Of a DNA stretch of 64,000 nt, positions 1 to 8,053 are shown in pieces; position 1 is the stretch's first letter; each line of letters begins with the position of its first letter. A program made the translations under genes and the position numbers. The DNA is from Autumnicola lenta (GTDB taxonomy: Bacteria; Bacteroidota; Bacteroidia; Flavobacteriales; Flavobacteriaceae), in NCBI RefSeq assembly GCF_031846515.1, contig NZ_JAVRHO010000012.1, forward strand, positions 62,001 to 126,000, read 5' to 3'. The notes under the pieces are model-generated. The model saw nothing but the letters and a program-made list of their open reading frames with translations, was not told where the DNA came from and ran no database searches.

Positions 1-2
1 GG

Positions 3-371
3 TTTGTAGATGTAAAGGATGTAGTTAAGGCCATGCAGCAATTAATGGCTTCAGAAATTAAAAACGAACAGTATATCCTGATTTCTGAAAACCGAAGTTT
101 TAAATATGTCTTGAAAGAAGCGGCGGCAAGTATTAATAAACCCGCACCCCGAAATAAATTAAAGAAATGGATGATTTTGCTGGCCTGGATATTTCAGAGC
201 CTTGGAAGTATTTTTGGATTCAAAAAACAGTTTAGCAGGAATTCCACTAGAACCCTTTATGACGAGTGGCATTTTAGTAATAAAAAAATAAAGAACGATC
301 TGAATTTTCAGTTTCAGCAATTATCAGAAAGTATCAGGGAAACCGGAAAAATCTATTTAAAAGCGTCCTGA
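3..371 (+). CDS. NAD-dependent epimerase/dehydratase (SDR), C-terminal part
   Basis: The reading frame is open at the left edge; the first whole codon is at position 3, so the N-terminal Rossmann fold and its glycine motif lie outside the window. About 122 residues are visible. They begin FVDVKDVVKAM, the segment found late in extended SDR epimerases just after the substrate loop, and continue into the C-terminal helices with a basic, hydrophobic stretch (KKWMILLAWIFQSLGSIFG). Family members epimerise or dehydrate nucleotide sugars or act on related substrates with bound NAD; the actual substrate cannot be told from this part. The stop codon is only two bases from the stop of the convergent DUF4296 gene. 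The family call is likely, the function open. Confidence 0.7.
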   Translation, partial: FVDVKDVVKAMQQLMASEIKNEQYILISENRSFKYVLKEAAASINKPAPRNKLKKWMILLAWIFQSLGSIFGFKKQFSRNSTRTLYDEWHFSNKKIKNDLNFQFQQLSESIRETGKIYLKAS

Positions 372-373
372 TT

Positions 374-907
374 TCACCTTCTTCTATCCTCCCCGGATGA
401 AATAAGGCTGTCCCGGGAAATAAAATTTCTACGCCGTATATCCCGCACATCATTTAGAGAATTCTGTCTCCTTATAGAGTCTCTCAATGAATCATTTGGA
501 ATAGAATCCTGTGCTGCAACAGAATCCAGTTTGGAAATAGAATCCTGTATTCGTTCTTCTTCTTGCTGGATAGAATCACGCGCCTCTTTAACATGCTGCA
601 GCCGATCTCTTACACGCTCAAAAATACTCTCATAAGTCGTGAAATTTTCGGTATAATAATCATTGCTGCGCTCCAGCTGCAGGCTGTCTATATCGTGCTT
701 TTCATAAATATACTGGTAAGGTTTTATACCGGCATCTTCAAGAACTGTCTTGTTTAAATTCCTTGCCGATTGCAAAATAGCAAGTTCTGTAAGTACATCC
801 ACCATCTTCTCTTCCCCTATCAGATCATCAGGTTTCTCTGTCCGCTCAATATTTCGGCAGCCAGAAAAAAGAATTACAACAAGAAAAAATAACAGAATGT
901 TTTTCAT
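374..907 (-). CDS. DUF4296 family lipoprotein
   Basis: A 177-residue protein that starts with a lipoprotein signal: a hydrophobic run followed by the lipobox LFSGC at about residues 13-17. It should therefore be lipidated and anchored in a membrane facing the periplasm or outside. The middle part (KMVDVLTELAILQSARN) is typical of DUF4296. The C-terminal half is highly charged and rich in D, S, I and R, probably a helix or disordered tail. Function is unknown. I chose ATG at 907; a TTG twelve bases upstream would overlap the dihydroorotase stop and add residues before the signal peptide. It is the last gene of the leftward operon with glycosyltransferase and pyrC, one base after the pyrC stop. 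Confidence 0.8.
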   Translation of the reverse strand: MKNILLFFLVVILFSGCRNIERTEKPDDLIGEEKMVDVLTELAILQSARNLNKTVLEDAGIKPYQYIYEKHDIDSLQLERSNDYYTENFTTYESIFERVRDRLQHVKEARDSIQQEEERIQDSISKLDSVAAQDSIPNDSLRDSIRRQNSLNDVRDIRRRNFISRDSLISSGEDRRR

Positions 908-908
908 T

Positions 909-2252
909 TTATCTATCAAACGTTAGACGCTCTGCAACTTTTGAAAAAGGCTGATGTTTAAAGTTTTTATATACCAGGCGACCATTTACAAATGTATGTG
1001 TGACCCTGGATTTAAATGTTGTTCCTTCAAAAGGAGACCAACCGCACTTATAGACAGTGTTATCCGGCTGCACAGCCCAGGGAGCGTTTAAATCTACCAG
1101 TACAAGATCTGCTTTATATCCTTCTCTTATATACCCCCTATCTTTGATCTGAAAAAGTATAGCGGGGTTATGGCACATTTTTTCTACAATTTTTTCCAGA
1201 CTAATTTTTTCCTGATGATGAAGCTGAAGTAAAGCCGGTAATGCATGCTGTACCAGGGGACCTCCGCTGGGAGCTTTGGTATATACATTTTTCTTCTCTT
1301 CCCGGGTGTGGGGAGCATGATCTGTCGCAATAACATCTATATAATCATCTTTCACTGCCTGTAACAGTGCCTGCTGATCCTTCTCTGTTTTTACTGCAGG
1401 ATTCCACTTGATAAAAGTTCCTTTTTTAGCATAATCTGAATCATTAAACCATAGATGGTGTATACAAACTTCAGCAGTGATTTTTTTATCCTTCAGAGGT
1501 TTTTTATTACTAAACAGGCTTATTTCTTTTGCTGTGGAAACATGGAATACATGCAATCTTGCCCCTGTTTTCTTAGCCAGTGCAACCGCCCTGGAAGAAG
1601 ACTTATAACAAGCTTCAGCACTTCTTATTTTAGGGTGCAATTCTATAGGAATATCCTCGCCATAACGTTCCACACATTCCTCAAGATTTTTGCGAATAGT
1701 CTCTTCATCTTCACAATGCGCTGCTATTAACAAGGGAGACTTCAAAAATATTTGCTCCAGCACTTTTTCATTATCTACCAACATATTTCCGGTAGAAGAG
1801 CCAAGGAACAACTTTAAAGCTGCAGTAGTTTTTGGGTCTATCTTTACAATTTCATCCAGGTTGTCGTTAGTACCACCAAACATAAAAGAATAATTGGCGT
1901 AAGAAGATTCTTTTGCCAACTGGAACTTTTCTTCCAGCAACTCTATGGTAGTGGTCTGCGGCAGGGTATTGGGCATTTCGATAAAAGAAGTAATTCCTCC
2001 TGCAACTGCTGCACGGGAACCCGTTTCAATCGATTCTTTGTGCGTAAGACCCGGCTCTCTAAAATGAACCTGATCATCTATAAGCCCCGGCAAAAGGTAA
2101 TTCCCTTCTGCATCATAAATAATAACATCGGGAGATTTAGCACTTATACTTTCAGCAATTTCTACTATAATCCCTTCTTCTATAAAAACATCGCCTTCTT
2201 TGATCTTACCCTCATTGACAATTTTGGCGTTTTTTATTAAAACCTTTTTCAT
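909..2252 (-). CDS. pyrC: Dihydroorotase (pyrimidine biosynthesis)
   Basis: The 447-residue protein is an amidohydrolase-fold dihydroorotase, which closes carbamoyl-aspartate to dihydroorotate, the third step of de novo pyrimidine synthesis, in the cytosol. Visible landmarks are IDDQVHFREPG (residues 58-68), the lysine of LKLFLGSSTG (K147) that would be the carboxylated metal bridge, His179 in AAHCED, His237 in HVFHVS and Asp311 in ATDHAPHT. The first histidine of the usual DxHxH metal motif is replaced by Gln61; I recall this as a common form in Bacteroidota, so it need not mean loss of activity. Its start overlaps the upstream glycosyltransferase stop by one base, which indicates translational coupling. 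Confidence 0.9.
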   Translation of the reverse strand: MKKVLIKNAKIVNEGKIKEGDVFIEEGIIVEIAESISAKSPDVIIYDAEGNYLLPGLIDDQVHFREPGLTHKESIETGSRAAVAGGITSFIEMPNTLPQTTTIELLEEKFQLAKESSYANYSFMFGGTNDNLDEIVKIDPKTTAALKLFLGSSTGNMLVDNEKVLEQIFLKSPLLIAAHCEDEETIRKNLEECVERYGEDIPIELHPKIRSAEACYKSSSRAVALAKKTGARLHVFHVSTAKEISLFSNKKPLKDKKITAEVCIHHLWFNDSDYAKKGTFIKWNPAVKTEKDQQALLQAVKDDYIDVIATDHAPHTREEKKNVYTKAPSGGPLVQHALPALLQLHHQEKISLEKIVEKMCHNPAILFQIKDRGYIREGYKADLVLVDLNAPWAVQPDNTVYKCGWSPFEGTTFKSRVTHTFVNGRLVYKNFKHQPFSKVAERLTFDR

Positions 2253-2983
2253 TATACTTCCACCTTATTAAAAAGACTTTTCATCTTCATATTTATTACC
2301 CCAAAAACAGCTTCAGAAATAATCGAGCCGCTCATTTTAGATGTGCCCTTAGTTCTATCTGTAAATATTACCGGCACTTCCACAATCTTATATTTTAACA
2401 AATGGGCCTTAAATTTCATTTCAATTTGAAACGCATAACCCACAAACTGAATCTTATCCAGATGGATATTTTCCAGCACTTCCCGTTTATAACAAACGAA
2501 ACCAGCAGTGGTATCCTGAATATTCATTCCTGTAATAAACCTAACATATCTTGAGGCCAGCCAGGACATTAGCACCCGGTTCATTGGCCAGTTAACAACA
2601 TTCACGCCGGTTATATACCTCGAGCCGATTGCGACATCGGCATTATCCCTCTTACAGGTATTGTACAACCTTATAAGATCATTAGGATTATGGGAAAAAT
2701 CGGCATCCATCTCGAAAATATAACTATAATGGCGATTCAGGGCCCATTTAAACCCTAAAATATAAGCAGTACCGAGTCCTAATTTCCCCTCCCTTTCTTC
2801 CAGGAATAAGGAATCTCCAAACTCTGCCTGCAAGGTGCGGACTCTTGCTGCTGTACCATCGGGAGAATTATCATCCACCACCAGAATATGAAATTTGCGT
2901 CGCTGGGAGAACACATTCCTAATTATGCGCTCAATATTTTCAATTTCATTGTAGGTGGGTATAATAATTATCCCTTTTACCAT
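2252..2983 (-). CDS. GT2 glycosyltransferase, polyprenol-phosphate mannosyltransferase type
   Basis: A 243-residue family 2 glycosyltransferase. The nucleotide-sugar fold is clear: IIPTYNE near the start, VVDDNSPDG (residues 35-43) and the metal-binding DAD of EMDADFSHNP (91-100). TTAGFVCYKREVL near residue 160 matches the acceptor region of DPM1-type enzymes, which move mannose (or another hexose) from a GDP- or UDP-sugar to a polyprenyl phosphate at the inner face of the membrane. There is no C-terminal membrane segment, so it is the soluble DPM1-like form. It is the first gene of the operon with pyrC and a DUF4296 lipoprotein. Sugar specificity cannot be read from sequence. Confidence 0.85.
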   Translation of the reverse strand: MVKGIIIIPTYNEIENIERIIRNVFSQRRKFHILVVDDNSPDGTAARVRTLQAEFGDSLFLEEREGKLGLGTAYILGFKWALNRHYSYIFEMDADFSHNPNDLIRLYNTCKRDNADVAIGSRYITGVNVVNWPMNRVLMSWLASRYVRFITGMNIQDTTAGFVCYKREVLENIHLDKIQFVGYAFQIEMKFKAHLLKYKIVEVPVIFTDRTKGTSKMSGSIISEAVFGVINMKMKSLFNKVEV

Positions 2984-2999
2984 CCCGTAAAATTTTGCA

Positions 3000-3007
3000 C
3001 AAATGTA
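3000..3007 (-). promoter_or_regulatory. Bacteroidota -7 promoter element for the GT2-pyrC operon
   Basis: On the minus strand this reads TACATTTG, a full match to TAnnTTTG, 16 bases before the GT2 start codon. No clear TTG is seen at the usual upstream spacing. The short leader fits the leader-poor style of flavobacterial genes. Confidence 0.55.
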
Positions 3008-3064
3008 GGCATTTTATGTAATCGTTTCTTTGGATTTACGGTCAAGTTTTTATTTCAATAATCA

Positions 3065-3072
3065 TACATTTG
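3065..3072 (+). promoter_or_regulatory. Bacteroidota -7 promoter element for DUF4271-hemD
   Basis: TACATTTG matches TAnnTTTG and stands 15 bases before the TTG start of the DUF4271 gene, back to back with the leftward GT2-pyrC promoter. No clear -33 TTG was found. Confidence 0.5.
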
Positions 3073-3087
3073 TAAAAAATTCACCAC

Positions 3088-3753
3088 TTGCAGGCAATAG
3101 AAAGACAAGCAGATACTTCAGATTGGATTACACTTATCCTTTTGGTCTGTATTCTACTGCTGGCCATCATCAAAATGACATACCCACAGCGGTTTGGAGA
3201 GTTTATCTCTCTGCTAAACTCAGGTAAATTTATGATGTTTAAAGGAAAGGAGAACCATGCTTTTCATCCTTTTAACATATTGATGCTCCTGGTTAATATA
3301 GGCGCGGTTTCCCTTTTTTTGCTTATTCTACTGGATTTCTTTTTTCACATTGAAAAGGAAGAAGCCGTTATTATCTATATACGCATTGCAACGGCCTACG
3401 CCAGTTTTGTACTTATAAAGTTGGGCATAGAAAAAATTATCGCAAACGTTTTTTCACTTGATGAGAAAATAGATTACTACCTCTTTAGAAAACTGGGATA
3501 CCGCAACTTTATCTCTCTTTTTGTTCTTCTGGCAGTGATTCTCCTCACCTATTCCTTTACCCCTACGCGCACAATACTTTACGGTATAACTGGGTTTATA
3601 CTTATTAGTAATGTCCTGAGCCTGTTTATTATTTACAGACAAAATCAAAATATTATTTCGTCAAACTTGTTTTATTTTATTTTGTACCTTTGCGCTCTCG
3701 AAATTGCCCCTTATATTATTTTATACAAGCTGTTTACAAATAACTGGGATTAA
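3088..3753 (+). CDS. DUF4271 integral membrane protein
   Basis: A 221-residue protein with about six hydrophobic segments, beginning with DWITLILLVCILLLAII and ending in LYLCALEIAPYIILYKL. The pattern, including a short charged stretch GKENHAFHPFN before the second helix, is that of DUF4271, found almost only in Bacteroidota and of unknown function. No ATG is available: the frame is closed by a stop at 3073, so translation must begin at TTG 3088, 15 bases after a good -7 promoter box. It lies 15 bases ahead of hemD and is probably co-transcribed with it; this pairing is common in the phylum, but no mechanistic link to heme synthesis can be seen. Confidence 0.8.
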   Translation: MQAIERQADTSDWITLILLVCILLLAIIKMTYPQRFGEFISLLNSGKFMMFKGKENHAFHPFNILMLLVNIGAVSLFLLILLDFFFHIEKEEAVIIYIRIATAYASFVLIKLGIEKIIANVFSLDEKIDYYLFRKLGYRNFISLFVLLAVILLTYSFTPTRTILYGITGFILISNVLSLFIIYRQNQNIISSNLFYFILYLCALEIAPYIILYKLFTNNWD

Positions 3754-3768
3754 ATAAAGTAAAGATAT

Positions 3769-4515
3769 ATGAAAGTGAAAACAATTTTGATTTCTCAGCC
3801 AGAACCAAAAGTCGAGAATTCTCCTTATTTTGAGCTGGAAGAAAAGCAACGAGTAAAAATTGATTTCATTCCCTTTATACATGTTGAAGGTGTATCTTCT
3901 AAAGAGGTAAGACAACAAAAAGTAGATCTTACCCAGCATACAGCAATAATCCTGACCAGCAGAAATGCCGTTGATCATTTCTTTAGAATTGCTGAAGAAA
4001 TGCGTTATAAAGTTCCTGATACCTTAAAATATTTCTGTTTAAGTGAGGCTGTTGCTTACTACCTGCAGAAATACGTGGTATACCGAAAACGTAAAATCTA
4101 CGTAGGAAAAAGAACTTTCGCAGAATTATCTCCTTTAATCAAGAAGTACAAAAATGAGAATTTTTTACTTCCTTCTTCAGATATGCTAAAGCCAGACGTT
4201 CCCAAAACTTTGAATAAGCTTGGAGTTAACTGGAAAAAAGCAACTTTCTACAAGACTGTAGTGAGCGATCTGTCCCATTTAAGAGATGTAACTTACGACA
4301 TTCTTGTTTTCTTTAGTCCTAGCGGAATTAAATCTCTTTTCGAGAATTTTCCTGATTTTAAACAGAATGAGACGCGAATAGCGGTTTTTGGTAACACTAC
4401 TATTAAAGCCGCAAAGGAACACGGACTAACGGTAAACATTAAAGCACCTACCGCAGAAACTCCTTCGATGACGATGGCGTTAGAAAAATATATCGCTCAG
4501 ATGAATAAAAAATAA
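3769..4515 (+). CDS. hemD: Uroporphyrinogen-III synthase
   Basis: A 248-residue protein with the loosely conserved HemD pattern: two alternating alpha/beta domains, with ILTSRNAVDHFF near residue 63 and VFFSPSGIKSLFENF near 183, the two places where the linear tetrapyrrole is held. The enzyme closes hydroxymethylbilane with inversion of ring D to give uroporphyrinogen III, the branch point to heme and siroheme, in the cytosol. HemD proteins share little sequence identity, so the call rests on these two segments, the length and the DUF4271 neighbour. A strong hairpin terminator follows directly. Confidence 0.8.
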   Translation: MKVKTILISQPEPKVENSPYFELEEKQRVKIDFIPFIHVEGVSSKEVRQQKVDLTQHTAIILTSRNAVDHFFRIAEEMRYKVPDTLKYFCLSEAVAYYLQKYVVYRKRKIYVGKRTFAELSPLIKKYKNENFLLPSSDMLKPDVPKTLNKLGVNWKKATFYKTVVSDLSHLRDVTYDILVFFSPSGIKSLFENFPDFKQNETRIAVFGNTTIKAAKEHGLTVNIKAPTAETPSMTMALEKYIAQMNKK

Positions 4516-4530
4516 TTTCTTCTGATGAAT

Positions 4531-4572
4531 AAAAAAAATCCGGTACTTCTTTTGAAATACCGGATTTTTTTT
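4531..4572 (+). terminator. Intrinsic terminator after hemD
   Basis: AAAAAATCCGGTA and TACCGGATTTTTT form a long stem around a short loop and end in a run of T. The A-run on the left makes it usable from both strands, though the leftward DUF423 gene ends about 90 bases away. Confidence 0.8.
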
Positions 4573-4664
4573 AACCGTACTTAATTCTTCAAAGCTGCGC
4601 AAAGCTTGACATCTTTTTTGGCGAGGTATCGAAAACTCCCATTTTCGACCTGTGCTTTATATTT

Positions 4665-5060
4665 TCACACCTTCTCCCTTTTGAACTTAAAAATGCTTAT
4701 CAGCATTAAACCCCAAGCAACGATTAAAAGGCTACCCCCAAAAGGAGTGACAAGGGCAATACTCTTAAAATCTAGGTCGGTAAGATTATTTGTCGCGAGT
4801 AAATATATAGAACCCGAGAAAAAAATTATCCCAAAAACGAACAGGTAAAAAATGACATCCCGTAATTTAGGTGTCAGGAAATTATTGGCTCCCAAAAGGA
4901 GCATAAGCAGTGCGTGGTACATCTGATATTTTACAGCCGTTTCAAAAGATTTCATAGAAGCATCCATTAGAAGTGGCTGCAGCCCATGTGTAGCAAAGGC
5001 TCCTGTAATTACACCCAGCAATCCAAAACATGTTCCAGCAATTAGGAATTTTTTATCCAT
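4665..5060 (-). CDS. DUF423 small membrane protein
   Basis: A 131-residue protein with four predicted membrane helices. The first helix carries the family pattern GxxxGAFATHGL (about residues 17-28), followed by KSFETAVKYQMYHAL, which is diagnostic of DUF423 (YgdD-like) proteins; the second half has the FSGSIYLLA and TPFGGSLLIVAWG segments. The family is widespread in bacteria and has no established biochemical role. It stands alone: the next gene upstream, a DUF4105 protein, is about 100 bases away and no shared promoter is evident. Confidence 0.85.
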   Translation of the reverse strand: MDKKFLIAGTCFGLLGVITGAFATHGLQPLLMDASMKSFETAVKYQMYHALLMLLLGANNFLTPKLRDVIFYLFVFGIIFFSGSIYLLATNNLTDLDFKSIALVTPFGGSLLIVAWGLMLISIFKFKREKV

Positions 5061-5158
5061 AATTATATAATTAGTATTACTTTCCCGTTTGTACTTTAAA
5101 AACTATGGAAGCTGCCGAACCTGTTTTTCCACAGGAAAAAAGCGCTTCACAGGTAACC

Positions 5159-6295
5159 TCAAAGCTTCAGTTCCAGACTACGTTTTGTTTCTGTAAGTTT
5201 ATTATAACCGGTTCTCTTTATCTGCTTAAAGTTTATTATTCCCAAAATGAATAGGATTGGAATAATAGCAATATCAAACGATTGCAAATTTAATATCCAC
5301 ATAAAAATTACACCAACTATACTCATAAATAATACAAAAGCTAAAACCGCACTTGATTTAATTCTAATAATCTGCAGAATGTACATCAAATACAACGGAT
5401 TACACCAGATGACATTCAAATTAAATTTTACCTCCGGATGTTCTGAAAAGAGCCACATTAAAGATAAGATGAGCCCGGTCGCACCTATTAAAAAACTTAT
5501 AAGCAACTGGATTGATTTGGGAAACCAGAAAAGAAATATTAGTAACAAGAGAGAAAATACGACCAGTGGAGAAAACCTGTTCTGAAAATCACTTTTTGTT
5601 TTCTTTTCTACCTCATTTAATACTATTTCTGAATTCACTAAGGGTATTCCATTGAGGGATGCATTATTTATTCCTTCTTCCAGATAGATTGGCAAAAACA
5701 TCCGCTGGTATTTATTTGAATTCCTATCTAAAGTCTTCCCCAACAACAAGTTGACTCCAAACCTTAGCCACAAATTTTTCTCTAAATGTGCATTTATTAA
5801 TTTTCTGTTTGATTCCGCTAAATCTTGATCTGAAAAACTTACGTCTAGTCCTTGCAGCAAATCGCTAATCTCAGTGGAACAATTTTTTTCCAGAAAAGAA
5901 TATAAATACTGTCGGTTTTCCGGCCTGTAAAGAAAATTTAGCTTTGCAATAAGTTTACCCTTATCTTTTTCAGTAAGGCTTAGCTTTTGTTCTGAAACCA
6001 GCCTGTTTTCATCTGAACATTGCTTAATAAAATCTTTCGTCTTTTGGATACCCAGGGAGTATCTTAATTTCCCTCCTATAAATTTGAAGGTAAAATTCGG
6101 AGCATCAAAATCAAAAATTCCAAAATTATAAACCACGTCTGTTGATTTTTCTTTATCTATAATTCTAATTGCCGAATGCCCAAATACTGAATATACTTCA
6201 TCCCCGGGGGAACAGGTAAGAATACTTATTTCAGGCTGGTCGACAGCGTAACACCACTGCGTGATAAAAATTATAAAGATGAAAACAGTTTTCAT
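5159..6295 (-). CDS. DUF4105 (Lnb N-terminal domain-like) membrane protein
   Basis: About 378 residues. A cleavable signal peptide (MKTVFIFIIFITQWCYA) is followed by the DUF4105 domain with the conserved ILTCSPGDEVYSVFGHSAIRI and FGIFDFDAPNF segments, where Cys and His of a papain-like fold would sit, and then by SFLEKNCSTEI, which supplies another conserved Asn-Cys. The C-terminal third has about five membrane helices. The domain is therefore in the periplasm, tethered to the inner membrane. Members are thought to be hydrolases, but the substrate is unknown. I start at ATG 6295 because it opens the signal peptide; a GTG 36 bases upstream would bury it. Confidence 0.8.
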   Translation of the reverse strand: MKTVFIFIIFITQWCYAVDQPEISILTCSPGDEVYSVFGHSAIRIIDKEKSTDVVYNFGIFDFDAPNFTFKFIGGKLRYSLGIQKTKDFIKQCSDENRLVSEQKLSLTEKDKGKLIAKLNFLYRPENRQYLYSFLEKNCSTEISDLLQGLDVSFSDQDLAESNRKLINAHLEKNLWLRFGVNLLLGKTLDRNSNKYQRMFLPIYLEEGINNASLNGIPLVNSEIVLNEVEKKTKSDFQNRFSPLVVFSLLLLIFLFWFPKSIQLLISFLIGATGLILSLMWLFSEHPEVKFNLNVIWCNPLYLMYILQIIRIKSSAVLAFVLFMSIVGVIFMWILNLQSFDIAIIPILFILGIINFKQIKRTGYNKLTETKRSLELKL

Positions 6296-6543
6296 TTTAG
6301 ATGTTTGCCAACTACAAATTAAATAAGTCACGGAAAAAAGCGCTAGTTAAAAACCAATTTCTGCAGCTAATTTACACTTTAAACCTTAAGAAGCCACGGA
6401 TGAGAGAACCTGCAAAGCCTGAAACAAACTATGAGATTAAAACAGGAATAATATGGAAGTTAAATTTTAGCCTGATACTTTAGGTTTTGCTAACATTTTA
6501 GCAGAAATTTCTTATTTTAGATTAATAACCAAAAGCCACCACT

Positions 6544-7014
6544 ATGAAAATTGTTGATCAGGATGTTGTTATAGATGGTATAGATAAAACAATCCTCAAC
6601 GCCCTAATGGAAGATGCAAAAAGACCAATTCTGGAAATTGCACGGGGTATAGGCATAACAGGCGCTGCCGTACACCAAAGACTTAGAAAACTGGAAAAAT
6701 CGGGGTTAATCGAAGGCTCAAAGCTTATGATAGACCCGCGGATTTTGGGGTATAAAACAATGGCTTTTGTTGGTGTTTATCTGGACAAAGCGGTAAGTAA
6801 CCCAAAAGCAGTAAACCAGCTTCGGGAGATCACAGAGGTTATAGAATGCCATTATACTACCGGAAACTGGTCTATATTTCTCAAAATTCTCTGTAAAGAC
6901 AACGAGCATCTCATGCAGGTACTCAACAAAAACATCCAGGGAATTGAAGGGGTTTCCAGAACAGAAACATTTATTTCCCTTAATCAGCAAATCAACCGAC
7001 AGATTAAGATTTAA
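6544..7014 (+). CDS. Lrp/AsnC family transcriptional regulator
   Basis: A 156-residue regulator of normal length. The N-terminal winged helix-turn-helix is clear (IDKTILNALMEDAKRPILEIAR, then GAAVHQRLRKLEKSGLIEG, about residues 13-60). The C-terminal RAM domain, which forms octamers and binds amino acids in this family, includes VGVYLDKAVSNPKAV and IECHYTTGNWSIFLKILCKDNEHL. It acts as a DNA-binding feast-or-famine type regulator; the effector and targets cannot be read here. It lies upstream of a small protein of unknown function and ferritin, all rightward, but gaps of about 40 and 90 bases leave co-transcription uncertain. Confidence 0.9.
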   Translation: MKIVDQDVVIDGIDKTILNALMEDAKRPILEIARGIGITGAAVHQRLRKLEKSGLIEGSKLMIDPRILGYKTMAFVGVYLDKAVSNPKAVNQLREITEVIECHYTTGNWSIFLKILCKDNEHLMQVLNKNIQGIEGVSRTETFISLNQQINRQIKI

Positions 7015-7056
7015 TATTTGTATTTATTCTAAATAAGAATTAGCTTTGGCGACGCA

Positions 7057-7371
7057 ATGAAATTATTATTTACGTCCAAATATTTTTCTTCGTACCAGTA
7101 CGACAAAGGCCGCTGCTTTTATGTGGATTTTTATCGTAAAACGGTAAAATTGAGCTTTTGTCAGCTTTTGGCATTTCGGCAGCAGGTGAAAAAAATAAAT
7201 CCTGAAAATCATTTTAATGGTGAAAACAAAAGCGGCATTGAAATTTTAATGCTTTGCAACAGGGAACATATTTTTATTCTTGACACCCTGGAAATATTAG
7301 ACCTTCAGGAGCTTGTAAACGGGACCTTTGGAATGCTGGAACTTAATTCACTTTTAAGTGCCCCGGCTTAA
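7057..7371 (+). CDS. Small protein of unknown function
   Basis: A 104-residue protein that I do not recognise. It has no signal peptide, no membrane helix and two isolated cysteines (in FCQL and LCNR). The sequence alternates short beta-like strands (GRCFYVDFYRKTVKLSFCQLLAFRQQV) with a DLQELVNGTFGMLELNSLL tail, which suggests a small compact alpha/beta protein. ATG 7057 follows 42 bases after the lrp-like gene, and ferritin follows 91 bases later on the same strand. The placement between a metabolic regulator and an iron-storage gene is suggestive only. Confidence 0.7.
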   Translation: MKLLFTSKYFSSYQYDKGRCFYVDFYRKTVKLSFCQLLAFRQQVKKINPENHFNGENKSGIEILMLCNREHIFILDTLEILDLQELVNGTFGMLELNSLLSAPA

Positions 7372-7462
7372 ACTTCTGGCTTCCTAAGATTTAGACTGCT
7401 TCTAAATTCCTTTCCTTTTAGTTTAGTCGTATGTTTTTTTGTATTTTTAATTAAAATAGAAT

Positions 7463-7981
7463 ATGAAAGATCTTGTAAGACAAAAGCTGAGTATCCATGT
7501 AGAAATCATGGACCTTCTAAATAAACAAATACAAAAAGAAGCACATTCTTCTTCTGCATATCTGGCTATGGCATCCTGGTGTGATCATAATGCCTTAACT
7601 AACAGCGCGAAATTTTTCTACGATCAATCTTTAGAGGAGCGCGAACACATGCTGAAAATTTTCAAGTTTATTAATGACAATGGAGGTACTGCCTATTCTC
7701 CTGAAGTCCAGGGCATAGAACACGACTATAATTCCCTACAGGAAATTTTTGAAGTTGCTTTGGATCAGGAAATTACCATCACCAAATCCATACACAATAT
7801 CGTTTATAAATGCCGCAAAGTGCAGGATCTCAATACAGAAAATTTTCTGCTATGGTTTGTCACCGAACAGGCCGAAGAAGAGCAAACCATGAGAAGAGCC
7901 TTGGAACTTTTTGATTTAATGGGCACTGAAGGTTTAGCATTAAAATTTATTGACGAAAGAATTCCACAGATTCGGGAATAA
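7463..7981 (+). CDS. ftnA: Ferritin (iron storage)
   Basis: A 172-residue non-heme bacterial ferritin. The four-helix bundle with its ferroxidase centre is readable: Glu in LLNKQIQKEAHSSSAYLAMASW (first helix), EEREHMLKIFKFIND (second helix, E-x-x-H pair), and TEQAEEEQTMRRALELFDLM (fourth helix). A 24-subunit shell oxidises ferrous iron and stores it as ferric mineral in the cytosol. The start at ATG 7463 gives the usual N-terminus. A terminator hairpin lies about 20 bases after the stop. No iron-regulator operator could be identified with confidence upstream. Confidence 0.92.
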   Translation: MKDLVRQKLSIHVEIMDLLNKQIQKEAHSSSAYLAMASWCDHNALTNSAKFFYDQSLEEREHMLKIFKFINDNGGTAYSPEVQGIEHDYNSLQEIFEVALDQEITITKSIHNIVYKCRKVQDLNTENFLLWFVTEQAEEEQTMRRALELFDLMGTEGLALKFIDERIPQIRE

Positions 7982-8002
7982 AAAACTAAAAACTTAACAC
8001 AA

Positions 8003-8030
8003 AAAAAGGCTGCCCAAAAGCAGCCTTTTT
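8003..8030. terminator. Bidirectional terminator between ferritin and zinc peptidase
   Basis: AAAAAGGCTG and CAGCCTTTTT flank an eight-base loop. With A-run and T-run on the two sides it can stop the rightward ferritin transcript and the leftward peptidase transcript, which converge here. Confidence 0.8.
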
Positions 8031-8053
8031 CAATATAAATTATTTCTGTTTCT

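Noticed and set aside
4606..4848. Plus-strand frame opposite the DUF423 gene
   Set aside because: It is the complementary shadow of the DUF423 coding sequence and has a random-looking composition.
6301..6483. Plus-strand 60-codon frame before the Lrp-type gene
   Set aside because: It overlaps the start region of the DUF4105 gene, has no family likeness and no promoter.
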